From Pseudomonas syringae (GTDB lineage Bacteria > Pseudomonadota > Gammaproteobacteria > Pseudomonadales > Pseudomonadaceae): a stretch of 56,077 nucleotides of DNA. Position 1 is the stretch's first letter. Every line of letters begins with the position of its first letter. Below are positions 24,571-33,947 of this stretch, piece by piece. The notes beneath the pieces were generated by a model, which made no database searches, was not told the DNA's origin, and saw only the letters and a list, made by a program, of their open reading frames with translations. The stretch is taken from contig NZ_LGSI01000057.1 of the NCBI RefSeq assembly GCF_001698815.1, positions 1 through 56,077 of the forward strand, read 5' to 3'. The position numbers were made by a program, and so were the translations under genes.

Positions 24571-24607
24571 AAAAACGGGCGCGAGAGTATAAAGCTCTGC
24601 GCGCCCG
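24571..24607 (-). terminator. Rho-independent terminator of fadE
   Basis: Read leftwards, CGGGCGCG-C-AGAG pairs with CTCTCGCGCCCG across a CTTTATA loop, followed by TTTTT. It begins about 30 bp after the fadE stop and just before the start of the next leftward gene. Confidence 0.85.
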
Positions 24608-24637
24608 CTGTGTGGTTGACCTGACAAGATCTATCGA

Positions 24638-27085
24638 TTAACGGATCTTGCCCTCGGTCAGGGTCAGCTCTTCCTTGGCAAAATCATCCACGTCGATCAC
24701 CTTGCGGCGTGCGGCTTCGGCTGCGCGCAGGTCTTCGGCCTCCAGCGGCTGCAACACGCCGGCATGCAGCGCCGCATCGATGATGTGCTCGCCAGCGGCC
24801 GGTTGCAGCTGACCGCCTTTTACCGCGACGTGCAGCTTTTTATGCAGCGGCGCAGTGGCGTTCAGCAGGTCGCTGGCGTGTTGCAACGCGCCGACTGCAT
24901 CGTCGGGACCTTGCGGGCGATAGCAGCCAGCCAGCAGTTCTTCCAGGGTTGGATCGCCTTTGGCGCGGCCCAGAACAGCGGCGACTTCGGCGTCCAGCAG
25001 ATCCGACGGCCCTTTGTGGCGACGGCCGAACGGGAAGGTCACCACGCGCAATACCGTGCCCAATACGCGACTCGGGAAGTTCGTGAGCAACTCGTCCAGC
25101 GCACGCTCTGACTCGCCGAGCGCCTCTTCCATGGCCCAACGGAAAAGCGGCTGCACGTGTTGCGGGTAATCCAGATCGTGATAACGCTTGAGTGCCGCTG
25201 AAGCCAGATACAAATGGCTCAACACATCGCCAAGGCGCGCCGACAGGCGCTCCCGACGTTTCAGCTCGCCGCCCAGCAGCATCATGCTCAGGTCCGCCAG
25301 CATGGCGAATGCCGCTGCTTGACGATTCAGCGCCCGGAAGTAACCCTGGCTCAAACTATCGCCCGGCGCGGCGTCGAATCGACCGAAGCCCAGGTTGAGA
25401 ATGAAGGTGCTCGCTGCATTGCTCACCGCGAAACCGATGTGCTTGAGCAGCAGCGTGTCGAACTCGGCCAATGCCTGGTCATGATCTTCACGGCCAGCCA
25501 GGGCCATTTCCTTCAGTACGAACGGATGGCAGCGAATCGCGCCCTGGCCGAAGATCATCAGGTTGCGCGACAGGATATTCGCGCCTTCAACCGTGATGAA
25601 GATCGGCGCACCCTGCCAGTTGCGGCCCAGATAGTTGTTCGGGCCCATGATGATGCCCTTGCCGCCATGCACGTCCATGGCGTGTGTGATGCATTCGCGG
25701 CCGCGTTCGGTGAGGTGATACTTGAGGATCGCCGACAATACCGAAGGTTTCTCGCCCAGATCCACCGCATTGGCGGTGAGCATGCGGGCGCTGTCCATCA
25801 GCCACGCGTTGCCGCCGATCCGCGCCAGGGATTCCTGAATCCCTTCGAATGCCGACAGCGGCACGTTGAATTGCTCGCGAACCTGCGCGTATTGCCCGGT
25901 CACCAGGCTGGTGAACTTGGCCGCGCCGGTACCTACGGCGGGCAGCGAGATGGAACGGCCTACGGACAGGCAGTTCATCAGCATCATCCAGCCCTTGCCG
26001 AGCATTTCCTGGCCGCCGATCAGGTAATCCAGCGGGATGAATACATCCTTGCCGGAGTTGGGGCCATTCATGAAGGCTGCGCCCAATGGCAGGTGACGGC
26101 GGCCGATTTCCACGCCCGGAGTGTCCGTCGGGATCAACGCCAGGGTGATGCCGATGTCTTCCTCGTCGCCCAGCAAATGCTCCGGGTCGAAGGCCTTGAA
26201 TGCCAGGCCGAGCAGAGTAGCCACCGGGCCGAGGGTGATGTAGCGCTTTTCCCAGTTCAGGCGCAGACCAATGACTTCTTCGCCTTGCCACTGACCTTTG
26301 CAGATGATCCCGGTGTCGGGCATGGCACCGGCATCGGAGCCGGCAAGCGGGCCTGTGAGGGCGAAACACGGAATGTCATCGCCCCGCGCCAGACGCGGCA
26401 GGTAATGGTTGCGTTGCTCGTCGGTGCCGTAATGCAGCAGCAGTTCGGCCGGCCCCAGAGAGTTGGGGACCATGACAGTCGAAGCCAGGTCGCCGCTGCG
26501 GGTCGCCAGTTTCATCGCCACTTGTGAGTGCGCGTAAGCCGAGAAGCCTTTGCCGCCGAATTCCTTGGGGATGATCAGGGCAAAGAAGCCGTGTTCCTTG
26601 ATATGCGCCCAGGCACGCGGCGGCAGATCCATGGCCTGACCGATTTCCCAGTCAGTGACCATGCCGCACAGCTCTTCGGTCGGACCGTCGATGAACGCCT
26701 GTTCTTCCTCGGTCAGCTGGACCTTTGGATAGGCCAGCAGCTGATCCCAGTCCGGGCGACCGCTGAACAGCTCGCCGTCCCACCAGACGGTGCCCGCATC
26801 GATGGCATCGCGTTCGGTCTGGGACATCGGCGGCAGGGTTTTCTTGAACCAGGAGAACATCGGCGCGGTGAAGTGCTTGCGACGCAGGTCCGGTAGCGCC
26901 AGCGGCAAGGCCACGGCCAGCAACAGGATCCAGAAAATCGCCAGCAACCAGCCCGGCGCATGGCTGAAAATCCCCATCGCCAGCAGGAACACGGCAACCG
27001 CGCCCAGGGCGGGCATCGGTGCTACACGCCGGTGAGCCAGCCAGGCCACTCCGACAACCAGCGCAACAATCCACAACAACAGCAT
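24638..27085 (-). CDS. fadE: Acyl-CoA dehydrogenase FadE
   Basis: The protein has 815 residues, the usual length for the FadE family (E. coli FadE is 814). The N-terminus carries two or three membrane segments (LLLWIVALVVGVAWLAHR; AVFLLAMGIFSHAPGWLLAI). The dehydrogenase core includes FALTGPLAGSDAGAMPDTG and the flavin-domain stretch MDVHGGKGIIMGPNNYLGRN. It catalyses the first, FAD-dependent step of fatty-acid beta-oxidation at the membrane. I chose the ATG at 27085 for its GGAGGA ribosome site at 27092-27097. A REP element and the divergent glutathione transferase gene lie upstream. Confidence 0.95.
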   Translation of the reverse strand: MLLLWIVALVVGVAWLAHRRVAPMPALGAVAVFLLAMGIFSHAPGWLLAIFWILLLAVALPLALPDLRRKHFTAPMFSWFKKTLPPMSQTERDAIDAGTVWWDGELFSGRPDWDQLLAYPKVQLTEEEQAFIDGPTEELCGMVTDWEIGQAMDLPPRAWAHIKEHGFFALIIPKEFGGKGFSAYAHSQVAMKLATRSGDLASTVMVPNSLGPAELLLHYGTDEQRNHYLPRLARGDDIPCFALTGPLAGSDAGAMPDTGIICKGQWQGEEVIGLRLNWEKRYITLGPVATLLGLAFKAFDPEHLLGDEEDIGITLALIPTDTPGVEIGRRHLPLGAAFMNGPNSGKDVFIPLDYLIGGQEMLGKGWMMLMNCLSVGRSISLPAVGTGAAKFTSLVTGQYAQVREQFNVPLSAFEGIQESLARIGGNAWLMDSARMLTANAVDLGEKPSVLSAILKYHLTERGRECITHAMDVHGGKGIIMGPNNYLGRNWQGAPIFITVEGANILSRNLMIFGQGAIRCHPFVLKEMALAGREDHDQALAEFDTLLLKHIGFAVSNAASTFILNLGFGRFDAAPGDSLSQGYFRALNRQAAAFAMLADLSMMLLGGELKRRERLSARLGDVLSHLYLASAALKRYHDLDYPQHVQPLFRWAMEEALGESERALDELLTNFPSRVLGTVLRVVTFPFGRRHKGPSDLLDAEVAAVLGRAKGDPTLEELLAGCYRPQGPDDAVGALQHASDLLNATAPLHKKLHVAVKGGQLQPAAGEHIIDAALHAGVLQPLEAEDLRAAEAARRKVIDVDDFAKEELTLTEGKIR

Positions 27086-27218
27086 AAGTAATCCTCCGTG
27101 ATGACAGCAGCAAGGAACCACTATCAATAGCCGGGTCGTGTTCCGTCAAGCGAACAACCCGGCGAGCATCGATAGTGACCCTTGGCGGGCGGGGGAGTTC
27201 GGTGGGTGATCAAGCGGG

Positions 27219-27307
27219 GTGGGAGCGAGCTTGCTCGCGAAAGCGATGTTAGAGGCGCAATAAATCTTCGGATGAACCTGCGTCTTCGCGAGCAAGCTCG
27301 CTCCCAC
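27219..27307. repeat. REP doublet, class B
   Basis: Inverted arms GTGGGAGCGAGCTTGCTCGC and GCGAGCAAGCTCGCTCCCAC are perfect complements around a 49-base spacer. It lies between the divergent fadE and glutathione transferase genes. Confidence 0.9.
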
Positions 27308-27357
27308 CGGGTAAACTGCTGCCACTTGTTGGAGTCTCGGTTTACAGAGGATTACCT

Positions 27358-27981
27358 ATGTTGAAAATCTGGGGTAGAAAAAACTCGTCCAACGTGCGCA
27401 AGGCGCTGTGGATCGCCGAAGAACTCGGCCTGCAATACGAAACAGTCGATGCCGGCGGCGCATTCGGCCTGGTAGACGGTGAAGAATACCGGGCGAAAAA
27501 CCCCAATGGTCGCGTGCCGATGATCGAAGATGGTGACTTCGTGCTCTGGGAGTCCAATGCCATCGTGCGCTACCTGGCGGCGCAATACGCCCCGGACTCG
27601 GCGCTGTATCCAGCCGATCCTCAGGCGCGGGCAGCGGCCGACAAATGGATGGACTGGACCACCTCGACCTTGGCCGACCCGTTTCGGCATGTGTTCTGGG
27701 GCGTATTGCGCACTCCGGCGGAACAGCAGGACTGGGTGCAGATCAACGGCGCGATCAAGACCGTGCAAGGTTTGCTGGTCGTGGTGGACGAAGCGCTGGC
27801 GAGCCAGCCTTATCTGTCCGGTGATGAATTCGGCATGGGCGACATTCCCCTCGGCTGCTTTATCTATGCCTGGTTCGAAATGCCGATTGAACGTCCGGCG
27901 ATGCATCATCTCCAAGCCTGGTACGAGCGTCTGAAAGCCCGGCCGGCTTATCAATCGGCAGTGATGACCGCGTTGACCTGA
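27358..27981 (+). CDS. Glutathione S-transferase
   Basis: The protein has 207 residues. The N-terminal thioredoxin-like domain begins LKIWGRKNSSNVRKALWIAE, a serine-type active site. It contains the cis-proline loop NGRVPMIEDGD and the glutathione-binding ESNAIVRYL. The C-terminal half is the all-helical domain. It conjugates glutathione to electrophiles or acts as a peroxidase; the substrate is unknown. An AGAGGAT ribosome site precedes the ATG. Confidence 0.9.
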   Translation: MLKIWGRKNSSNVRKALWIAEELGLQYETVDAGGAFGLVDGEEYRAKNPNGRVPMIEDGDFVLWESNAIVRYLAAQYAPDSALYPADPQARAAADKWMDWTTSTLADPFRHVFWGVLRTPAEQQDWVQINGAIKTVQGLLVVVDEALASQPYLSGDEFGMGDIPLGCFIYAWFEMPIERPAMHHLQAWYERLKARPAYQSAVMTALT

Positions 27982-28114
27982 TAAGTATTATCAATATATG
28001 TCGCTGTACTTGAATGGCATAGCCAAGCACCATTGCCGGGCTGTGCCGCGGTTGTAATCAGCGGCATCCGCCCTCATCTATTCTTTCCTTTCCTTCATTG
28101 GTGCGTTTTCCGAT

Positions 28115-29047
28115 ATGAGTTCCGCTCTGTCCATCCGGCAGCTAACCAAAACCTACGGCAACGGTTTCCAGGCCCTGAGTGGTATCGATCTGGACGTCGC
28201 TGAAGGTGACTTCTTCGCCTTGCTCGGCCCCAACGGTGCCGGCAAATCCACCACCATCGGCATCATCTCGACCCTGGTCAACAAGACCAGCGGAACGGTA
28301 AATATCTTTGGTCATGACCTGGACCGCGAGCCTGCGGCGCTCAAGCGCTGCATTGGCGTGGTGCCCCAGGAGTTCAACTTCAACCAGTTCGAAAAAGCCT
28401 TCGACATCGTCGTGACCCAGGCCGGCTACTACGGCATCCCGCTGAAGATCGCCAAGGAGCGCGCCGAGCGTTACCTGACGCAGCTGGGCTTGTGGGACAA
28501 GCGCGATGTGCCTTCGCGTTCGCTGTCCGGCGGCATGAAGCGGCGGCTGATGATTGCTCGTGCGCTGATTCACGAACCACGTTTGCTGATCCTCGACGAG
28601 CCGACGGCGGGGGTGGATATCGAGCTGCGTCGTTCGATGTGGGGTTTCCTCACCGAGCTGAACGAGCAGGGCACGACGATCATCCTCACCACGCACTATC
28701 TGGAAGAGGCCGAGCAGCTGTGCCGCAACATCGGCATCATCGACCACGGCGTGATTGTCGAGAACACCGGCATGAAGCAGCTGCTCAACAAGATGACTGT
28801 TGAAACTTTCCTGCTGGATCTGAAGGATTCGCATCAAAGCGCGCCGCAGCTGATTGGCTATCCAAACAAGCTGCTCGACAGCCATACCCTGGAAGTCCAG
28901 GTCGATAAGAATATCGGCATCACTGCGCTGTTCGGCCAACTCGCCGCGCAGCACATTGAAGTGCTGAGCCTGCGCAATAAAACCAATCGCCTCGAGGAGC
29001 TGTTCGTGTCCCTGGTGGAAAAAAATCTGGCGAAGGTGGCGGTATGA
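28115..29047 (+). CDS. ABC-2 type exporter ATPase (YadG-like)
   Basis: The protein has 310 residues with Walker A GPNGAGKST, signature LSGGMKRRL, Walker B LLILDEPTAGVD and the switch histidine in LTTHYLEEAEQL. The C-terminal ~75 residues are the extension common to ABC-2 exporters. It drives export through the permease whose gene overlaps its end by four bases. The substrate is unknown; the pair resembles E. coli YadG-YadH. Confidence 0.93.
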   Translation: MSSALSIRQLTKTYGNGFQALSGIDLDVAEGDFFALLGPNGAGKSTTIGIISTLVNKTSGTVNIFGHDLDREPAALKRCIGVVPQEFNFNQFEKAFDIVVTQAGYYGIPLKIAKERAERYLTQLGLWDKRDVPSRSLSGGMKRRLMIARALIHEPRLLILDEPTAGVDIELRRSMWGFLTELNEQGTTIILTTHYLEEAEQLCRNIGIIDHGVIVENTGMKQLLNKMTVETFLLDLKDSHQSAPQLIGYPNKLLDSHTLEVQVDKNIGITALFGQLAAQHIEVLSLRNKTNRLEELFVSLVEKNLAKVAV

Positions 29048-29835
29048 GCAACGAAACCACCTCCGAGCTGCGCCCCAACCTGATTGCCCTGAACACCATC
29101 GTCTATCGCGAAGTACGTCGTTTCATGCGTATCTGGCCGCAAACCCTGCTGCCGCCAGCGATCACCATGGTTCTGTACTTCGTGATCTTCGGCAACCTGA
29201 TCGGTCGGCAGATCGGCGACATGGGCGGCTTCACGTACATGCAGTACATCGTGCCGGGCCTGATCATGATGTCGGTGATCACCAACTCCTACGGCAACGT
29301 GGTGTCGAGCTTCTTCGGCGCCAAGTTCCAGCGTTCGGTCGAAGAGCTGATGGTGTCGCCGGTTTCGCCGCACACCATCCTTGTCGGTTATGTACTGGGC
29401 GGCGTGCTGCGTGGCCTGATGGTCGGCGTCATCGTGACCATGCTCTCGATGTTTTTCACCGACCTGCAAGTGCACCACTTGGGTATCACGGTGATCGTCG
29501 TGGTGCTGACGGCGACGATCTTCTCGCTGCTGGGCTTCATCAATGCGGTGTTCGCGCGCAACTTTGATGACATCTCGATCATTCCGACCTTCGTGCTGAC
29601 GCCGCTGACCTATCTGGGTGGAGTGTTCTACTCGATCAATCTGCTGCCGCCGTTCTGGCAGACCGTGTCCATGGCCAACCCGGTCCTGCACATGGTCAAC
29701 GCCTTCCGCTTCGGCATCCTCGGCGTGTCCGACATCCGCATCAGCATCGCCTTGGCGTTCATGGTCATCGCGACCATCGTCCTGTATGTGGGCTGCGCGC
29801 GGCTGCTGGTCAGTGGGCGCGGGATGCGGCAGTAG
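29044..29835 (+). CDS. ABC-2 type exporter permease (YadH-like)
   Basis: The protein has 263 residues with about six membrane segments and the ABC-2 hallmark around MQYIVPGLIMMSVITNSYGN and FQRSVEELMVSPVSP. The last helices include PTFVLTPLTYLGGVFYSINL. It forms the membrane channel with the preceding ATPase. Overlap ATGA shows coupled translation. The substrate is unknown. Confidence 0.92.
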   Translation: MSNETTSELRPNLIALNTIVYREVRRFMRIWPQTLLPPAITMVLYFVIFGNLIGRQIGDMGGFTYMQYIVPGLIMMSVITNSYGNVVSSFFGAKFQRSVEELMVSPVSPHTILVGYVLGGVLRGLMVGVIVTMLSMFFTDLQVHHLGITVIVVVLTATIFSLLGFINAVFARNFDDISIIPTFVLTPLTYLGGVFYSINLLPPFWQTVSMANPVLHMVNAFRFGILGVSDIRISIALAFMVIATIVLYVGCARLLVSGRGMRQ

Positions 29836-29856
29836 TTTCAGCAACGCATAGAACCC

Positions 29857-29962
29857 GTTGGAGCGACCGGGGTGGCGCTCCACCTTGCCCGCGATGAGGC
29901 CAATACATTCACTAGTTTCCTGAAACCGGTAAATGGCCTTCGCGGGCAAGCCTCGCTCCAAC
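29857..29962. repeat. REP doublet, class A
   Basis: Arms GTTGGAGCG...CTTGCCCGCGA and TTCGCGGGCAAGCCTCGCTC face each other across about 50 bases; the left arm contains an inserted GGTGGCGCTCCAC segment. It follows the ABC permease stop by 21 bp. Confidence 0.8.
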
Positions 29963-30162
29963 GATCCAAAATGAGACCGTCTTGCGCTGCCCCCCAACCC
30001 CCTCCAACGGTGTACAATTCCCCGCGTTTTTTCTGTGGCTTGCTGACGTCTTCGCGCATCCAACTCGTTCAGGGCTATCCGCCTTGTGCACTTCATTCCT
30101 CGGCGCCATAAGCGCTGCGGGTTCGATTCCGTCACAGACAAAAACAACCAGGTGACTATCCA

Positions 30163-31572
30163 ATGAGTGAACACCTCTCGTCCTCCGGCGAGCTGAAACG
30201 CGGGCTGAAAAACCGCCACATCCAACTGATCGCCCTGGGCGGCGCCATCGGCACGGGCTTGTTCCTGGGCTCGGCAGGCGTGCTCAAGTCGGCGGGTCCG
30301 TCGATGATTCTCGGTTATGCCATCTGCGGTTTCATTGCCTTCATGATCATGCGCCAGCTCGGCGAGATGATCGTCGAAGAGCCGGTCGCAGGCTCCTTCA
30401 GCCACTTCGCGCACAAATACTGGGGCGGCTTTGCCGGGTTCCTGTCCGGCTGGAACTGCTGGATCCTGTACATCCTGGTGGGCATGTCCGAGCTGACAGC
30501 CGTGGGCAAGTACATCCACTACTGGTGGCCGGAAATTCCGAGCTGGGCGTCAGCGGCGGTGTTCTTCCTGATGATCAACGCGGTCAATCTGGCCAACGTC
30601 AAAGTCTTCGGTGAAGCCGAATTCTGGTTCGCCATCATTAAGGTCGTGGCGATCCTGGGCATGATCGCCCTGGGCAGCTATCTGCTGGTCAGCGGGAATG
30701 GCGGGCCACAGGCATCGGTCAGCAACCTCTGGGAACACGGCGGGTTCTTCCCCAATGGTGTCATGGGCCTGGTGATGGCTCTGGCGATCATCATGTTCTC
30801 CTTCGGTGGCCTGGAAATGCTTGGCTTCACCGCAGCCGAAGCCGATCAGCCGCGCACCGTGATCCCCAAGGCGATCAATCAGGTGATCTACCGGATCCTG
30901 ATTTTCTACATTGGCGCGTTGGTGGTGCTGCTTTCGCTGACACCTTGGGACAGCCTGCTGGCCAGCCTCAATGCTTCGGGTGACGAATACAGCGGCAGCC
31001 CGTTCGTGCAGGTGTTCTCGATGCTGGGCAGCGACACCGCGGCGCACATCCTCAACTTTGTGGTGCTGACGGCGGCATTGTCGGTCTACAACAGTGGCAC
31101 GTACTGCAATAGCCGCATGTTGTTAGGCATGGCCGAGCAGGGCGATGCGCCGCGTTCACTGGCGCAGGTCGACAAGCGTGGCGTGCCGGTGCGGGCGATT
31201 TTCGTCTCGGCGCTGGTGACGTTTGTCGCGGTGCTGCTCAACTACCTGATTCCGCACAGTGCCCTTGAGCTGCTGATGTCGCTGGTGGTGGCCACATTGG
31301 TCATCAACTGGGCGATGATCAGCTATTCGCACCTCAAGTTTCGCCAGCACATGATCCGCACCCAGCAAGTGCCGCTGTTCAAGGCCTTGTGGTATCCGTA
31401 CGGCAACTACGTGTGCCTGGCGTTCGTGGTGTTCATTCTCGGCATCATGTTGATGATTCCGGGTATTCAGATCTCGGTGTATGCGATTCCGGTCTGGCTG
31501 CTGCTGATGTGGGTTTGCTACCGCATCAAGAGCAAGCGCAGCGCGGCGGCTGCGTTGCATCAGGCTGGCTGA
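30163..31572 (+). CDS. aroP: Aromatic amino-acid permease (AroP-like)
   Basis: The protein has 469 residues of the amino acid-polyamine-organocation family with 12 membrane segments. The start GLKNRHIQLIALGGAIGTGL and the FSFGGLEMLGFTAAEADQP and NSGTYCNSRMLLGMAEQGDA stretches are typical of AroP/PheP-type proton symporters. It lies 4 kb from the phh phenylalanine-degradation genes, which fits import of Phe and Tyr. A proline- or GABA-type permease is possible on sequence alone. An AGGTGA ribosome site precedes the ATG, and a strong terminator follows. Confidence 0.8.
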   Translation: MSEHLSSSGELKRGLKNRHIQLIALGGAIGTGLFLGSAGVLKSAGPSMILGYAICGFIAFMIMRQLGEMIVEEPVAGSFSHFAHKYWGGFAGFLSGWNCWILYILVGMSELTAVGKYIHYWWPEIPSWASAAVFFLMINAVNLANVKVFGEAEFWFAIIKVVAILGMIALGSYLLVSGNGGPQASVSNLWEHGGFFPNGVMGLVMALAIIMFSFGGLEMLGFTAAEADQPRTVIPKAINQVIYRILIFYIGALVVLLSLTPWDSLLASLNASGDEYSGSPFVQVFSMLGSDTAAHILNFVVLTAALSVYNSGTYCNSRMLLGMAEQGDAPRSLAQVDKRGVPVRAIFVSALVTFVAVLLNYLIPHSALELLMSLVVATLVINWAMISYSHLKFRQHMIRTQQVPLFKALWYPYGNYVCLAFVVFILGIMLMIPGIQISVYAIPVWLLLMWVCYRIKSKRSAAAALHQAG

Positions 31573-31589
31573 GTTCGTCGGCTGTCAAT

Positions 31590-31632
31590 AAACCCGGTCT
31601 GCAGTGCTCAAAGGCTGCGACCGGGTTTTTTA
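31590..31632 (+). terminator. Rho-independent terminator of the aroP-like gene
   Basis: AAACCCGGTC pairs with GACCGGGTTT around a 19-base loop and is followed by TTTTTT. It starts 18 bp after the permease stop. Confidence 0.9.
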
Positions 31633-31682
31633 TGGGTGCAACGGTTATCCTGACAGCCCAAGATCGACTGTAGCCTTGACCC

Positions 31683-32096
31683 ATGCTGGTGATTTCCAAC
31701 AACGTGCATCTGCCGGATGCCGAAATCGAGTTGACTGCGATTCGCGCCCAAGGCGCGGGCGGGCAGAACGTCAACAAGGTTTCCAGCGCGATGCACTTGC
31801 GCTTCGACATCAACGCTTCGTCCTTGCCTCCGTTCTATAAGGAACGGCTGCTGGCCCTGCGTGATAGCCGTATCACCAGCGATGGCGTGCTGATCATCAA
31901 GGCCCAGCAATATCGCACTCAGGAACAGAATCGTGCGGATGCCCTGGAGCGTCTGGTCGAGCTGATCGTAAGCGCCACCAAAGTGGAAAAGAAACGCCGT
32001 CCGACCAAACCGACGCTGGGCTCGAAGAAGCGTCGGCTGGAGGGCAAGACCAAGCGCGGCTCGATCAAGGCGGGGCGCGGCAAGGTCGACTTCTAA
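31683..32096 (+). CDS. arfB: Alternative ribosome-rescue factor ArfB
   Basis: The protein has 137 residues. The catalytic GGQ motif is at residues 26-28 in QGAGGQNVNKVSS. A highly basic tail (KKRRPTKPTLGSKKRRLEGK and on) inserts into the mRNA channel of stalled ribosomes. ArfB (YaeJ) hydrolyses peptidyl-tRNA on ribosomes that lack a stop codon. The start has a weak ribosome site. Its stop directly abuts that of the leftward MFS gene, with no base between them. Confidence 0.93.
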   Translation: MLVISNNVHLPDAEIELTAIRAQGAGGQNVNKVSSAMHLRFDINASSLPPFYKERLLALRDSRITSDGVLIIKAQQYRTQEQNRADALERLVELIVSATKVEKKRRPTKPTLGSKKRRLEGKTKRGSIKAGRGKVDF

Positions 32097-33299
32097 TCAG
32101 GCCCGCTGTTCGCGCATCGCTTTGGCTTGCTTGTACAGATAAATGCTCAGACCCAGGCCGCTGAGCGAGGCGATGGCAGCGAAGAGGAAAATCGACGAGA
32201 AGCCGAAGCCTCCCGCGATTGCGCCCGCTACCGGGCCGGTAATCCCCAGCGACAGATCGATGAACAGCGAATAGGCACCCACCGCTGCGCCACGGCTGGA
32301 CGCCGGGACAAGGTTTACCGCTTCGACGCCCAGTGCCGGGAACACCAGAGAAAAGCCGAAGCCGGTCAACGCCGCACCGGCCAGGGCCAGTTCAGGCGAC
32401 GGCGCCAACCACAGCAACAGCAAGCCGAGGCTTTCGACTGAAAGGCAGGCAATCGCCACCCGAAAACCGCCCAGGCGATTGATCAAGTTGCCAAACAGCA
32501 GCCGCGCCGCGATAAAGCAGGCGCCGAACAGGCTCAGGCACAGTACGGCGTTCGGCCAGCTGTGGCTGGCGTAATACAGGGTGATAAAGGTGGCGATGGT
32601 GCCGAAACCGATTGAACCCAGCGCCAGGCCCATGCCGTGGGGAAAGACTCGACCCAGCACATGGAGGAACGGCAGGCGCTCGCCATGCACGATGGGTGCT
32701 GGCTCTTTCTTCCAGGCCAGCGTCAGGCCCAATCCAGCCAGCAACATGATGCTCACGCCCATGCTCCACAGGCCCAATTCACCGACCATCAGCACACCCA
32801 GCGGCGCACCAATGGCCAGTGCGCCGTAGCTGGCGATGCCGTTCCAGGAAATCACCTTGGCGGTGTTCTTCGCACCGACGCGGCCGATGCCCCAGCCAAT
32901 CGAACCTGAGCCCACCAGACTTTCCGCGCTGCCCAGCACCACTCGACCGATAAACAAACAGACCAGACTCGCCACCGGCCAGCCTTGCAGCCAGCTCGAC
33001 AGCAGCATCAGTACGCCACTCAGTCCGCAACCGGCCAAGCCGAACAGCACCGCTTTCTTACTGCCCAGGTTATCGATGATGCGGCTGGAATATGGGCGAC
33101 TCAGCAGGGTTGCCAGATACTGCACGCTGATGACCAACCCGGCTACGACAGCGCCGAAACCCAGATCGGTGTGGACATAACCGGGCAGCACCGCCAGCGG
33201 TATGCCGATGTTCAGGTAACCAATGAATGTGAATAGAACGATGGAGACGACCTGCAGCGTGACGGCCATAGGGCGTTGTGGGTATTGGGTCTCTGGCAT
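32097..33299 (-). CDS. MFS transporter
   Basis: The protein has 400 residues with 12 membrane segments. Typical parts are LLSRPYSSRIIDNLGSKKAV (loop 2-3 region) and RLLFGNLINRLGGFRVAIAC. It resembles the YhhS/YfcJ group of putative drug or metabolite exporters; the substrate is unknown. The ATG at 33299 was chosen since the upstream extension is basic, lacks a membrane start and runs into a REP element. Confidence 0.88.
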   Translation of the reverse strand: MPETQYPQRPMAVTLQVVSIVLFTFIGYLNIGIPLAVLPGYVHTDLGFGAVVAGLVISVQYLATLLSRPYSSRIIDNLGSKKAVLFGLAGCGLSGVLMLLSSWLQGWPVASLVCLFIGRVVLGSAESLVGSGSIGWGIGRVGAKNTAKVISWNGIASYGALAIGAPLGVLMVGELGLWSMGVSIMLLAGLGLTLAWKKEPAPIVHGERLPFLHVLGRVFPHGMGLALGSIGFGTIATFITLYYASHSWPNAVLCLSLFGACFIAARLLFGNLINRLGGFRVAIACLSVESLGLLLLWLAPSPELALAGAALTGFGFSLVFPALGVEAVNLVPASSRGAAVGAYSLFIDLSLGITGPVAGAIAGGFGFSSIFLFAAIASLSGLGLSIYLYKQAKAMREQRA

Positions 33300-33434
33300 G
33301 GATAAGCGGTCCGGGTTACGACGGAGAGGGCAGAAGCTTAGCAGGCTAATCAAGTGCGCCATGATAGCGGCGTATGAGGGGTTACCGGGAGAGGTGAAGC
33401 TAAATACTGGATGAAAATGTCGGAGCAGAGCCGT

Positions 33435-33523
33435 GTAGGAGCCAGCTTGCTTGCGAAGGCTATGGGTCAACGCTGGAAACAAGGTTGGATGAACTGGCTT
33501 TTTCGCGAGCAAGCTCGCTCTCA
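33435..33523. repeat. REP doublet, class B, diverged
   Basis: The left arm TGTAGGAGCCAGCTTGCTTGC is imperfect; the right arm GCGAGCAAGCTCGCTCTCA matches the class B element at 27219. It lies between the MFS gene start and the 59-codon gene stop, upstream of the leftward MFS gene. Confidence 0.8.
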
Positions 33524-33538
33524 CTCATCCGCTTGCAG

Positions 33539-33718
33539 TTATTCTTTGGCGGGCGCTACCAATTGCGTGGTCACCAACGCGGCCAGGGCTTTTTCCTGGC
33601 TGCCGAAGCGTTCGAGCAAGGCCTGTTTCTTTTCAGGGCTCAAGCGCGACCAGACGTTGATCATCTTCTCGGCGGTGCCGATCAAGGTGTTGGCTTGGGT
33701 TTCGGTAAATTCGGTCAT
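33539..33718 (-). CDS. Small protein of unknown function (59 aa)
   Basis: The product starts MTEFTETQANTLIGTAEKMI and ends QLVAPAKE. It is an amphipathic helical protein with a leucine- and alanine-rich second half and no cysteine or signal peptide. Upstream is GCCTCCC on the plus strand (GGGAGGC on the coding strand) at 33719-33726, a good ribosome site two bases or more from the ATG. I do not recognise the family. The codon pattern (strong G/C at third positions) resembles the neighbours, which supports a real gene. Confidence 0.65.
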   Translation of the reverse strand: MTEFTETQANTLIGTAEKMINVWSRLSPEKKQALLERFGSQEKALAALVTTQLVAPAKE

Positions 33719-33803
33719 GGGAGGCGTCTACTTGTTCTAGGCATTTTCAGGCGTATGGAAACTCAGAAAGACTGGTTTTCGATACGCCTGAAAAAAATCG
33801 CCT

Positions 33804-33947
33804 TCAGTCTTCGCTGGAGGCTGGCTGGCAGTCTTCAACCTGCGTGCTGCTGGCTTTCATCTCGACCACTTGACCGAGTTCCAGCTGCGCCAATGTTGAC
33901 TGCTCGGGTTCACTCTGGCTCGGGGGGAAGTTTGGGATTTCATGCAT
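33804..33947 (-). CDS. Small acidic protein of unknown function (47 aa)
   Basis: The product starts MHEIPNFPPSQSEPEQSTLA and ends ASSED. It is acidic and proline/serine-rich at both ends with a short central helix. An AGGAG ribosome site lies nine bases before the ATG, and a T-rich run lies upstream. No family is recognised. It is followed leftwards by the 59-codon gene. Being so short, it could still be chance, but the ribosome site is strong. Confidence 0.5.
   Translation of the reverse strand: MHEIPNFPPSQSEPEQSTLAQLELGQVVEMKASSTQVEDCQPASSED

Noticed and set aside
33750..33800. Inverted repeat CAGGCGTAT...ATACGCCTG as a terminator
   Set aside because: T-runs precede and A-runs follow the stem on each strand, opposite to what a terminator needs; the loop is also long.
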